A stretch of 41,686 nucleotides of DNA from an uncultured Bacteroidales bacterium (GTDB lineage: Bacteria > Bacteroidota > Bacteroidia > Bacteroidales > UBA3663), in assembly GCA_902779265.1 (NCBI GenBank), contig CACZAY010000001.1, positions 1-41,686 on the forward strand, written 5' to 3'. Position 1 is the first letter of the stretch, and every line of letters starts with the position of its first letter. Below are positions 15,874 through 24,460 of this stretch, one piece after another. Both the position numbers and the translations under genes were made by a program. A model generated the notes under the pieces. The model saw only the letters and a program-made list of their open reading frames with translations. It was not told the DNA's origin and did not search any database.

Positions 15874-16686
15874 TCAATAGCCATAGACCAGGCCGTAGCG
15901 CTCGTGGAGCTGACGCAGGGTGCCATCGGCCTTCATCCGCGCAATGACGGCATTCGTGAGGGCGAGCAGGTCATCCTCTCCTTTGCGCATCAGGACTCCG
16001 ATCTCGCCGTGGGTGAAGGGTGTGAGGAGGAGCGGGGCGGCGAGGCGCGGGTCGTTCCGGACGTACCAGGGGGCTTCGGTGATTTCGGTAATCATGATGT
16101 CGGCTGCACCATCGGCCACAAGCTGTGGAATCTCTTCGTTCCTCGGGTGGACGATGAGGGTGGCGTGGGTGAGGTGCTTGATGGCAAATGCCTCGTTCAG
16201 ACCGCCCGGATTGACCATCACGCGTACGTCGGGGCGGTCCATGTCGGCCAATGTCGTGTATCGGTCGGCCTCGGCCGCGCGGCAGAGGATGGTCTTCCCA
16301 TTGGCCAGATACCCATCGCTCATCAGCATCGACGAACGTCTGGTTTCGGTGATCGTGATGCCGCCTATGGCGAGGTCGAACGTCGGCGGGTCGGCCATGA
16401 CATCGGCCGTCAACGTGGGCCATGAGGTCGGGACAAATTCGATGCCGACGCCGATGCTGTCCGCAATCCTTGTGGCCATCTCGATACCGAAGCCCCAGTA
16501 TTCGCCCGAGGGTTCGCGGTAGGAGAGCGGCCGGTAGTCGCCCGTCGTGCCCACGAGCAGCCGTCCGCGCTGGGTGATACGTTGGATTGTGGCCGATGCC
16601 TCCGTTGCGTGTTCATCGGCCGTCGAGCAAGAAAAGCTCACGATGCCCGCCACAATCAGACTGAGCAGAAAGGTGATTTTCTTCAT
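15874..16686 (-). CDS. Periplasmic solute-binding lipoprotein of family 3, cyclohexadienyl dehydratase (PheC)-like
   Basis: The protein has 270 residues. The signal ends VSFSC, a lipobox, so the mature protein is probably lipid-anchored. The fold is the family-3 solute-binding type (RGRLLVGTTGDYRPLSYREPSGEYWGFGIEMATRIAD). Several stretches resemble periplasmic PheC (cyclohexadienyl dehydratase) of Pseudomonas as I recall it: TTGDYxPxSY, VPTSWPxL, ILVHP, VNPGGxNExFA and DIMITEITEA. It may therefore dehydrate prephenate/arogenate or simply bind an amino acid. No ABC permease is nearby. The start at ATG 16686 (MKKITF) is chosen over a 67-residue longer frame without signal character. A promoter is at 16780-16787; transcribed divergently from the GH98 gene. 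Confidence 0.78.
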   Translation of the reverse strand: MKKITFLLSLIVAGIVSFSCSTADEHATEASATIQRITQRGRLLVGTTGDYRPLSYREPSGEYWGFGIEMATRIADSIGVGIEFVPTSWPTLTADVMADPPTFDLAIGGITITETRRSSMLMSDGYLANGKTILCRAAEADRYTTLADMDRPDVRVMVNPGGLNEAFAIKHLTHATLIVHPRNEEIPQLVADGAADIMITEITEAPWYVRNDPRLAAPLLLTPFTHGEIGVLMRKGEDDLLALTNAVIARMKADGTLRQLHERYGLVYGY

Positions 16687-16779
16687 TTCTTTTTTAGCAG
16701 TTTCTAAAAATGTCATGTTGAGCGAATCGAAACATCTCTGTAATGCTCTCAAATGCGAATTGGGATTCGAATGATGTCG

Positions 16780-16787
16780 CAAAGTTA
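16780..16787 (-). promoter_or_regulatory. Putative -7 element for the solute-binding lipoprotein
   Basis: TAACTTTG on the minus strand fits TAnnTTTG and lies about 94 bases before the ATG at 16686. I do not see a good -33 TTTG at the right spacing, so this is weaker than the other promoters in the window. Confidence 0.5.
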
Positions 16788-16926
16788 AGGATATTCCTTG
16801 AATTGTGGCCAATGCCGCGGCTTCAAAATCCCGTTTTTGGCGGTTATGGCATGGGGCCGATGCCTTTTTGTTACAATTTTGAAACAATCTGCATCATTCC
16901 TGAAAGTTGGTCTTGGAAAAATGCCG

Positions 16927-16934
16927 TACCTTTG
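16927..16934 (+). promoter_or_regulatory. Putative -7 element for the GH98 gene
   Basis: TACCTTTG fits TAnnTTTG, 40 bases before the ATG at 16974. TTGG at 16907-16910 could be the -33 element, with a slightly short 16-base gap. The 287-base divergent spacer (16687-16973) holds this and the opposite promoter. Confidence 0.65.
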
Positions 16935-16973
16935 CGGCACGAAAACAAACTACACAGGAAAAACTTAAACAAC

Positions 16974-19900
16974 ATGAAAAAGCTGATTGTTTTGATGTGG
17001 GCCATCATCGGCCTCGTAACCATCTCTAATGCACAGGAGCGTCGTCCGATTGACTCCCAACACCCGCTGTGGATGATCCACGTGGATGTATGGAACTCGG
17101 CCGACCCGCAGAAGATCATCGACCTGATTCCCGAGTCAATCAAGCCGTATGTCTGCATGAACCTGAGTCTCTCATGCCAGTATGACAAGGATCTGAATAT
17201 GTACAGGATGCCGCGCTGCGCCGTGCGTACCTACAAATCGTGGGCCTCGGTCTGCCAGCACAACGGCATGTGGTTCACCTGCCAACCGGCTTCGGGCGGC
17301 CACACGCACATCCAGGACGATGACCTGGAGACGTTCGAATACTTCTTCAAGGCCTATCCGAACTTCCTGGGCTGGAACTACGCCGAGCAGTTCTGGGGCT
17401 TCGACGAGTCGGGCGACAAGAGCAGCAGCACGCAGGCCTCGCGCATTGCGCTGTTTGCCAAGCTCGTCCCCATGCACCACAAGTATGGCGGCGTGCTGAC
17501 CATCTCCTTCTGCGGCAACATCTGGAGCCACGCGCTCAACCCGATAGGCATGATGAAGCGCAACAGCGCGCTCATGCAGGCCTGCAAGGATTATCCCGAG
17601 GCAGTCCTCTGGCTGTATAAGTACACGACATCGTCATGCTTCTACAACAACGAGAGTGTCACCTACGGCCCCTTCATTGCGGGCTTGGCCAAGAACTATG
17701 GCGTGCGCTACGACAACTGCGGCTGGAACGGCGCCATCGATGCGCTCTTTGGCGAGAACAGCGGCAAGAAGTATCCGGGCGCTGCCGGTATCGGCACCGT
17801 GATGGAGCAGACCTGTATGAACGGCGGCGCCGTGTGGGACGGTCCGGAACTTATCTGGACTGAGGATTTCCAGAACCTGAGCAACTCGACCGTCGATGGC
17901 TATACGCGCCGCAATTGGGGCACATTCAAGAACTTCCAGGGCATCTGGCTTGACATGTTCCAGAAGATTATCGACGGCACCATGTATATCCCTACGCGCG
18001 AGGAAATCATCGGCAAGACCAAGATTGTGGTGGTCAACGATGTGGCCAGTGGCAATGACGAACAGCGATTCGCCGCGTGGGGCGACCTCTACGACGGCCT
18101 CTACAAGCAGACCGACCCGTTCAACCGCGGCAACGGCCAGTGGATGGACAACTTCTGCTATTTCAAGTCAACGGGCCGCTACGGCGCCATCCCGATTGTG
18201 CCGACGCTGTATGATGACTTGGCCAAGAGCATTCCTGTCCAGGTCCGCAAGTCTTCGTACACGACGCGCTGGGGTTCATTGGCCAAAAAGACGGCCGAAT
18301 TCAACACCAAGTATCCCGCAGTTTCGACGGGCGACCTCTTCGTCGAGCGGTTCCAGAACCAGCTGTGCACCTACATGCCCTACACCTATCTGAACAAGAA
18401 GACGACGGCCAAGGCCAGCATCCCGCTGCAATACAACACGTGCGACTCGCTGCTGCTGGAATACTACCGCCTGTCGAGCGGTCTGGTGCGCGAATTCGGC
18501 GACCACATCAACATCTATCTGAACAACTACCGCAGCGACACGACCACCCTGCGTACCGACGTGATTACCATCAAGGGTGCCAAGGCCGAGCCGACCTACA
18601 CGCTGACGCGCCGTTCGATTGCCAGCGCCACGGCATCGGCCGCCTACGAGGATGGCAACTTCACGCTGACGGTCAGACACATCGGCCCTGTAGATATTGT
18701 CATCAACTGCGAGGGCAACAACGTGCGTGAGGCATTGGCCAATGAAATCCAGCCGCTCCCCCTGCCGAAGCAGCCCGAAGAGTTCAACGGCAAGATCATC
18801 ATCGAGGCCGAGAACATGGACTACAAGAGCATCTCGAGCGTAGCGCTGACCCACTCGGGCTGGTGCGCTCCGGAGATGGAGGAATTTGCCGGTATGGGCT
18901 ACGTCCAGATGGGCTCCAACCAGCTGGGCTCACTGCGCCACCAGCTCAAGGCACACAAGGCCGGCCAGTACAAGCTGACGCTGCGCTATCTCTCTCCGAC
19001 CAAAGCCGGTGACGTTGTCGTCCGCATGAACAACGTGTCGCAGACGGTCCGCTTGGGCCGCACCACCGCCAAGGGCTGGCTCAAGAAGACGTGCGACATC
19101 ACCGTCAAGGAGGGCACGAACGACCTGCGCATCAACAACACGGCCGGCATCCCGTTCATCCTTGACCAGATTATCTACACGCCGGCCGACAGCGAGGCCG
19201 AGAAGTATAAGGTCACCGTGCGCAACGCCTCACACGGCAGCGTTGTGGCCAATGTCGATGAGGCCGCCGAGGGTGACAGCGTGCGCCTTGCCGTCACGGC
19301 CGATGAGGGCTACCAGCTCACCGAGCTGCGCCTGGTCAATTCGGTCTATTTCACGATGGCCAAGAGTATTACCGTCACCCCAGGCAGCGACGAGATTGCT
19401 TTCGTCATGCCCGACGACAACGTCACCATCCAGCCGGTCTTCACCGACATGACATCGGTCTATAAGCTCGACCTTTCGACCACGTCAAGCAGCATGCCCG
19501 TCGGCTGGCAGTGCGAACAGGAGAACGGCGAGGTTCACCAGTATCCGAACAGCTACTCGGCCGGCGCACGTATCTTCGGTACGTTCACGGGCTATCAGGG
19601 CAAGGGTCTCTACTGGCGCAAGGTGCGTGCTGAATATGGTCGTCAGGCCGCCTATCCACTTACGCTCACCTACGGCAGCTACAAGCTGAGCTACACGATG
19701 GCCGCGTGGAAGGAGTCGCCGAAGTTCAAGGCCAGCATCATCAACGCCTCGACGGGCGAGGTGGTAGCCTCGACAACGAGCGCCTACACCGCCACACCGA
19801 ACGCCAACGGCAACCTCTCGGCCAACCTCTCATCGGCCGTGACCCGCTCGCTGAAGTTCGATATCTTGGCCGATGGCAACTACGTCATCAGCTTCACCAA

Positions 19901-20117
19901 CGCTACGGGCGGTTCGGCTCTGGACGAGTTCCTGCTGCTGGAGTGCCAGGTGAACACGACCGCTCCATCGACCGACATCGAGAGCCTCGCCGCAACGCCA
20001 TCGGCCACACCGACGGGCATCTACGACCTGGGCGGACGTCGCCGCAGCGCCATTGGCCATGGTCTCAACATCGTCGTGAGCGAAGATGGCAAGGTGCGCA
20101 AGGTGATGACCAAGTAA
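16974..20117 (+). CDS. Secreted multidomain GH98-family endo-glycosidase
   Basis: The protein has 1047 residues. A signal peptide ends ISNA-QE. The GH98 catalytic domain (about 25-350) opens with PLWMIHVDVWNSADPQKIIDLIP and SIKPYVCMNLSLS; Glu138 in NYAEQFWGF is the likely general acid. A GH98 C-terminal beta domain follows to about 590. Then come a CBM35/CBM6-like module (IIIEAENMDYKS..., about 605-740), a divergent InlB-type repeat (YKVTVRNASHGSVVANVDE..., about 743-820), a further beta-sandwich (about 825-990) and a tail with GIYDLGGRRR at about 1014. GH98 covers blood-group-cleaving endo-galactosidases and xylanases acting on decorated xylan; the neighbours favour the latter. It is the first gene of the degradation locus, with its own promoter and a terminator after it. 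Confidence 0.85.
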   Translation: MKKLIVLMWAIIGLVTISNAQERRPIDSQHPLWMIHVDVWNSADPQKIIDLIPESIKPYVCMNLSLSCQYDKDLNMYRMPRCAVRTYKSWASVCQHNGMWFTCQPASGGHTHIQDDDLETFEYFFKAYPNFLGWNYAEQFWGFDESGDKSSSTQASRIALFAKLVPMHHKYGGVLTISFCGNIWSHALNPIGMMKRNSALMQACKDYPEAVLWLYKYTTSSCFYNNESVTYGPFIAGLAKNYGVRYDNCGWNGAIDALFGENSGKKYPGAAGIGTVMEQTCMNGGAVWDGPELIWTEDFQNLSNSTVDGYTRRNWGTFKNFQGIWLDMFQKIIDGTMYIPTREEIIGKTKIVVVNDVASGNDEQRFAAWGDLYDGLYKQTDPFNRGNGQWMDNFCYFKSTGRYGAIPIVPTLYDDLAKSIPVQVRKSSYTTRWGSLAKKTAEFNTKYPAVSTGDLFVERFQNQLCTYMPYTYLNKKTTAKASIPLQYNTCDSLLLEYYRLSSGLVREFGDHINIYLNNYRSDTTTLRTDVITIKGAKAEPTYTLTRRSIASATASAAYEDGNFTLTVRHIGPVDIVINCEGNNVREALANEIQPLPLPKQPEEFNGKIIIEAENMDYKSISSVALTHSGWCAPEMEEFAGMGYVQMGSNQLGSLRHQLKAHKAGQYKLTLRYLSPTKAGDVVVRMNNVSQTVRLGRTTAKGWLKKTCDITVKEGTNDLRINNTAGIPFILDQIIYTPADSEAEKYKVTVRNASHGSVVANVDEAAEGDSVRLAVTADEGYQLTELRLVNSVYFTMAKSITVTPGSDEIAFVMPDDNVTIQPVFTDMTSVYKLDLSTTSSSMPVGWQCEQENGEVHQYPNSYSAGARIFGTFTGYQGKGLYWRKVRAEYGRQAAYPLTLTYGSYKLSYTMAAWKESPKFKASIINASTGEVVASTTSAYTATPNANGNLSANLSSAVTRSLKFDILADGNYVISFTNATGGSALDEFLLLECQVNTTAPSTDIESLAATPSATPTGIYDLGGRRRSAIGHGLNIVVSEDGKVRKVMTK

Positions 20118-20129
20118 AACCGAAACCGA

Positions 20130-20171
20130 CCCTTCCCCGCAAAAAGGGGAAGGGCGTGTTTTGTCTTTTTT
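20130..20171 (+). terminator. Intrinsic terminator after GH98
   Basis: CCCTTCCCC (20130-20138) pairs with GGGGAAGGG (20146-20154) around a GCAAAAA loop and is followed by a T-rich tract ending in six Ts. It separates the GH98 transcript from the GH97 promoter downstream. Confidence 0.85.
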
Positions 20172-20240
20172 AGGGACAACCTTGTCGATATTGTCCAATG
20201 AAAAACAGATTTTTTCGACCGATGTTGTTGATTCCGTCCG

Positions 20241-20248
20241 TATCTTTG
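20241..20248 (+). promoter_or_regulatory. Putative -7 element for the GH97-GH31 genes
   Basis: TATCTTTG is a perfect TAnnTTTG, 28 bases before the ATG at 20277. A T-rich tract at 20210-20216 lies where the -33 element should be but has no clean TTTG. Confidence 0.65.
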
Positions 20249-20276
20249 CACGCGTAAAACAACAGGATTCTACACT

Positions 20277-21995
20277 ATGAAAAAACTCCTTTCCCTGATT
20301 ATTGTAGCGGTGTGCGTCGCCGGCGCATCGGCCGCAATCAAGTCTCCCAATGGAAAAATCACCGTGACCGAACGTGGCCACGGTCTTGTCGTGAGTTACG
20401 GGCAGCAGGTTGTGCTCGACATCGCCGAGGTCGCCAGTAGCGACATCCGCCTGAGCTATTCGGGCCGCGTCAAGGACGACTACATGATGCTCGCAGGCAA
20501 GCGGTCGCATTGTCAGAATGTGGCCAATGAATATCGCAGCGGCGGCCTTACCCTGCGCCTCTACAACGACGGCATCGCCTTCCGCCTGGAGGCCGATGGG
20601 CCGGAACAGACCGCCTACCGCATCGCCGACGGTACGCGACGCTGGATGCAGCGCTGGACCGATTCGTACGAGGGATTCTTCCCGCTCACAACGACCAGCC
20701 GCGACGGCCGCTGGGGCTATCCAGCCCTGCTCGAACCGCAGGAGGGAACCTTCGTTCTGCTGACCGAGGCGAATATTGAGCGCGGACAATCGGCAAGCAG
20801 CCTTCGTAATGAGGGTGACCTGTTTCGGGTTGTGGCCGATGACCCATCGGTCCCGACACCATGGCGCGTGGCCATCATCGGAACATTGGCCGACGTCGTA
20901 CAATCGACCCTCGTGACCGACGTGAGCGCACCATGCGCATTGGCCGACACCTCATGGATCCGCCCCGGCACCGTCTCGTGGATCTACTGGGCCTACAACC
21001 ACGGCTCGAACGACATCAACATCATCCGGAAATATGTGGACATGGCCCATGACCTGCGGCTCCCCTATGTGCTCATCGATGCCGAGTGGGACCAGATGAA
21101 GGAGGGCCACACCATCGAAGAGGCCATTGCCTATGCCAAGGAGCGCGGCGTGCGGCCCATGATCTGGTACAACTCGTCGGTCGGATGGGTCAACGGCGCG
21201 CCCACGCCCAAGTTCCGCCTCAACAAGCCCGAAGACCGCGAGCGCGAGTTCGCCTGGTGCGAGCAGTTGGGCGTGGCTGGCGTCAAGGTCGATTTCTTCA
21301 GCGGCGACAACCGCATGAACATGGAATACTGCATCGAGCTGATGGAGTGCGCCGCGCGTCATCACCTGCTCATCAACTTCCACGGTGCGACCGTCCCGCG
21401 CGGCTGGCAGCGCACCTATCCGAACCTCATGACGACCGAGGGTGTCTATGGCGCCGAGTGGTACAACAACGTGCCGACCTTCACCCGTGCCGCAGCGGCC
21501 CACAATGCCACGCTGCCCTTCACGCGCAACGTCATCGGCCCCATGGACTACACGCCCTGTACGTTCAGCGACTCGCAGCATCCGCACATCACGACCCACG
21601 CGCATGAGCTGGCGCTGACCGTCCTGTTCGAGAGCGGCCTGCAACATCTGGCCGACCGTCCTGAGAGCTACATGGCCCAGCCCGAGGCCGTGCGCCGCTT
21701 CTTGTCGGATCTGCCCACGGCGTGGGACGAGACGCGGCTCGTGGGTGGTTATCCTGGCCAATGTGCCGTCATCGCGCGCCGTCACGGGCGGACGTGGTAT
21801 GTGGCCGGCATCAACGGTACGGACGAGCCGATGACCCTGCCCCTGCAGCTGGGGTTCATTGGCCGAAAAAAGAAGAATATCACGCTTTTTGCCGATGGCG
21901 CAGAGCCCGCGACGTGGTCAATCAGTAATGTCGGCCAATGTCCCAAGTCGCTCGAATGTAAGGCGCGGGGCGGATTCGTGATGGTCGTGGAGTGA
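20277..21995 (+). CDS. Secreted GH97-family glycosidase, retaining alpha-galactosidase type
   Basis: The protein has 572 residues. A signal peptide ends about ASA-AIKSP. An N-terminal beta-sandwich (about 20-230) carries SPNGKITV and LRLYNDGIAFRL. The barrel has SWIYWAYNHGSND, PYVLIDAEWD and GVAGVKVDFFSGD, where Asp339 sits in the place of the nucleophile of retaining GH97 enzymes such as the Bacteroides alpha-galactosidase BT1871; inverting alpha-glucosidases of the SusB type lack it. The glutamates in MTTEGVYGAEW are likely the acid/base region. Predicted role: removing terminal alpha-galactose from a branched glycan. GH31 follows 54 bases after the stop and probably shares the transcript. 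Confidence 0.9.
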   Translation: MKKLLSLIIVAVCVAGASAAIKSPNGKITVTERGHGLVVSYGQQVVLDIAEVASSDIRLSYSGRVKDDYMMLAGKRSHCQNVANEYRSGGLTLRLYNDGIAFRLEADGPEQTAYRIADGTRRWMQRWTDSYEGFFPLTTTSRDGRWGYPALLEPQEGTFVLLTEANIERGQSASSLRNEGDLFRVVADDPSVPTPWRVAIIGTLADVVQSTLVTDVSAPCALADTSWIRPGTVSWIYWAYNHGSNDINIIRKYVDMAHDLRLPYVLIDAEWDQMKEGHTIEEAIAYAKERGVRPMIWYNSSVGWVNGAPTPKFRLNKPEDREREFAWCEQLGVAGVKVDFFSGDNRMNMEYCIELMECAARHHLLINFHGATVPRGWQRTYPNLMTTEGVYGAEWYNNVPTFTRAAAAHNATLPFTRNVIGPMDYTPCTFSDSQHPHITTHAHELALTVLFESGLQHLADRPESYMAQPEAVRRFLSDLPTAWDETRLVGGYPGQCAVIARRHGRTWYVAGINGTDEPMTLPLQLGFIGRKKKNITLFADGAEPATWSISNVGQCPKSLECKARGGFVMVVE

Positions 21996-22049
21996 AGACC
22001 TCCCCCTTCAAAACAGAAAATTATCAATTGTCAAATATCAATTTAGCAA

Positions 22050-24260
22050 ATGCGACGACTTTTAACCTTCCTTTCTGCCTGCGCCGTGATGTGCGCGCAG
22101 GGCATCGGCCAAAATCAGAACGCCGATGGACATTTCGTGATTACACCATTGGCCAAGAACGCCGTACGCGTGCAGTTTATGGCCGATGCTCCGTCTGCCA
22201 CCGACACGCTGCCCGACTGGATCTACGTCAAGCACGAATCAGTCAAGGCGACCGACGTGCGCGTCGATGTCGATGACCAGAAGCGCGCCGTCACCATCCG
22301 TGACAAGCGCGGGCGCACCGTCTTCCACGCCACGCAGCATGACCTGCGCCCGAACACCATCGGCCAGACTCCCACCCACGAGGCCACACTCGCCTTCGAC
22401 TCTCCGGCCGACGAGTTCCTCTTCGGTCTCGGCCAGTTCCAGGACGGCTACAGCAACGTGCGCGGCCTCTCGCGCCGGCTCACGCAGGTCAACACGCAGA
22501 TTTCCATCCCGATGCTCCTGTCGAGCAAGGGCTACGGCATCCTGTGGAACAACTACGGCCTGACCGACTTTAATCCTTGTGGCCAATGCGTCAGCCTCGA
22601 AAAGAGTGCGGGCGAGGGCTCGGCCGAGGTCGTCAACGTCACCACGACCGAAGGCGGACGACGCGAAGTGCGTCGGCGCAACATCTTCGAGGCCACCATC
22701 GACATTGCCGAGGCCGGCGAGTACGCCCTCCTGCTTGACGTGGGCCAGAAGATGGCCCGCCGCCACAACCTCACCATCGACGGCCAGACCGTCATCGAGA
22801 TGCAGAACATGTGGCTTCCTCCTACAGCATCGGCCATCGTCACCCTCACCGCAGGCCAGCACAAGCTCGCAGCCGAGCTTACCGGCGGCGACCGACCCAA
22901 GCTCTACTACGGCCGCGTCCAAGACCAGACCGTCTTCCGTTCGCCTGTGGCCGATGCCGTTGACTACACCGTCTTTGTCGGTTCGGCCGATGAAGTCATC
23001 GCCACCTACCGCGACCTGACCGGCCGCTCGCCGCTCATGCCGTCGTGGGCCCTGGGCTACATCCACTGCCGCGAGCGCTTCCACTCGTCCCAGGAGATTC
23101 TGGAGACGGCCAACCGCTTCCGCCGCGAGGGCCTGCCCATCAGCGTCATCGTCCAGGACTGGCAGTACTGGGGCAAGTACGGCTGGAACTCGATGCGCTT
23201 CGACGAGGCGCACTATCCCGACCCGAAGGCCTTGACCGACAGCCTGCACCGCATGGACATCCGTCTCATGCTCTCCGTCTGGTCGAAGATTGACAAGGGC
23301 AGCGAGGTGGGCCGCGAGATGAACGCCGCCGGCCATTATATCGCCGGCACGGACTGGATCGACTTCTTCAGCCCCGAGGCCGCCGGAGCCTATTGGCGCA
23401 ACTTCCGCGAGCGGCTCGTCCCGCTGGGCATCGACGCCTGGTGGCAGGATGCGACCGAGCCGGAAAACGATGATCTTGTGGGCCGATGGGTCAATCACGG
23501 CAAGTGGCAGGGCGAACGCGTGCGCAACGTCTATCCCCTGCTCGTCAACCGCACGGTTTACGATGGTCTGCGCGAGGCCGGCATTGGCCAACCTATGATT
23601 CTCACCCGATGCGGCTTCCCGGGCATCCAGCGTTACGGCTCGGCCCTGTGGAGCGGCGACGTGGGCAATGACTGGGAGACCTTCCGCCGTCAGATTACTG
23701 CCGGACTGGGCGTCCAGGCTGCTGGCATCCCGTGGTGGACCTACGACGCAGGCGGCTTCTTCCGTCCCGGCAACCAATATACCGACCAGGCCTACATCGA
23801 GCGGATGCTGCGTTGGATCGAGACGAGCGTCTATCTGCCGCTGATGCGCGTCCACGGCTACATGAGCAACACCGAACCATGGAACTACGGCCCCGAGGCG
23901 CAGCGTATCATCGGCCAATGTCTTGCCGAGCGTTACCGCCTCATGCCCTATATCGAGAAGTGTGCCGAGCGTGTGGCCAATGAGGGTTACACCCTGATGC
24001 GTCCCCTCGTGTTCGACTTTGCAGCCGATGCCGAGGCCCTGCGCCAGAAGCACGAATACATGTTCGGCCCTTCGATGCTCATCAGCCCCGTGACCGAGCC
24101 CGGCGTCACCGAGTGGCGCACCTACCTTCCGCAGCAGAAGGGTGGCTGGTACGACTACCACACCGGCCAGCATTATGACGGCGGCCAATACGTCACCACG
24201 CCCGTCACGCTGGAACGGATTCCGGTCTTCGTGCGCGACAAGAAGATGCTGAAAAAATGA
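22050..24260 (+). CDS. Secreted GH31-family alpha-xylosidase-type enzyme
   Basis: The protein has 736 residues with a signal peptide ending near CAQG. The N-terminal sandwich includes EFLFGLGQFQDGY and YGILWNNYGLTDF; a reduced PA14-like insert (about 195-290) carries AGEYALLLDVGQ and a sugar-contact-like LTIDGQ. The catalytic domain shows WQYWGKYGWNSMRFDEAHYPDP, the nucleophile Asp467 in WWQDATEPE and acid/base Asp537 in WSGDVGNDW. The DATEPE form and the PA14 insert are typical of alpha-xylosidases of the GH31 family from saprophytic and gut bacteria. Shorter than most PA14-bearing members (about 900 residues). Codons for Ile-Gly-Gln are unusually frequent, reflecting the GGCC motif. Confidence 0.88.
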   Translation: MRRLLTFLSACAVMCAQGIGQNQNADGHFVITPLAKNAVRVQFMADAPSATDTLPDWIYVKHESVKATDVRVDVDDQKRAVTIRDKRGRTVFHATQHDLRPNTIGQTPTHEATLAFDSPADEFLFGLGQFQDGYSNVRGLSRRLTQVNTQISIPMLLSSKGYGILWNNYGLTDFNPCGQCVSLEKSAGEGSAEVVNVTTTEGGRREVRRRNIFEATIDIAEAGEYALLLDVGQKMARRHNLTIDGQTVIEMQNMWLPPTASAIVTLTAGQHKLAAELTGGDRPKLYYGRVQDQTVFRSPVADAVDYTVFVGSADEVIATYRDLTGRSPLMPSWALGYIHCRERFHSSQEILETANRFRREGLPISVIVQDWQYWGKYGWNSMRFDEAHYPDPKALTDSLHRMDIRLMLSVWSKIDKGSEVGREMNAAGHYIAGTDWIDFFSPEAAGAYWRNFRERLVPLGIDAWWQDATEPENDDLVGRWVNHGKWQGERVRNVYPLLVNRTVYDGLREAGIGQPMILTRCGFPGIQRYGSALWSGDVGNDWETFRRQITAGLGVQAAGIPWWTYDAGGFFRPGNQYTDQAYIERMLRWIETSVYLPLMRVHGYMSNTEPWNYGPEAQRIIGQCLAERYRLMPYIEKCAERVANEGYTLMRPLVFDFAADAEALRQKHEYMFGPSMLISPVTEPGVTEWRTYLPQQKGGWYDYHTGQHYDGGQYVTTPVTLERIPVFVRDKKMLKK

Positions 24261-24328
24261 GGTGAACTCTTAAAACCCAAGAATTTGGGAATTTGGGAAT
24301 CCCCGATTGAAACCATATCCCAGCATTG

Positions 24329-24412
24329 AAAGGGGAGTAAAAGAGACATTGGCTTCGGCTGTCAACTCTTGCTCCTTTACGCAAAAAGGTATCGTCCCTT
24401 TTACTCCCCTTT
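24329..24412. repeat. Intergenic inverted repeat with GGGGAGTAAAAG arms
   Basis: AAAGGGGAGTAAAAGAGAC (24329-24347) and GTCCCTTTTACTCCCCTTT (24394-24412) are complementary at 18 of 19 positions with a 46-base loop. The right arm begins in the 14-mer GTATCGTCCCTTTT (24389-24402), which recurs inverted at 32171-32184 and directly at 34876-34889. The 200-base spacer 24261-24460 holds nothing else recognisable. Terminator, attenuator or dispersed repeat are all possible. Confidence 0.75.
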
Positions 24413-24460
24413 TACTCCTTTTTTGAACATTTCCCAACCTTTCAAAAAATACTTCTAATT

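Noticed and set aside
16743-16973. Longer N-terminus for the GH98 protein
   Set aside because: The extension lacks signal-peptide character and covers the divergent promoter region; the ATG at 16974 gives a good signal peptide and follows a TAnnTTTG element.
22239-24188. Very long minus-strand open frame (about 650 codons) opposite GH31
   Set aside because: It is the antisense shadow of a GC-rich gene whose plus-strand product has full GH31 motifs. The shadow protein has no recognisable domain. The same holds for the long antisense frames at 27950-29335, 30568-31908, 2311-2838, 7385-8239 and 39362-40633.
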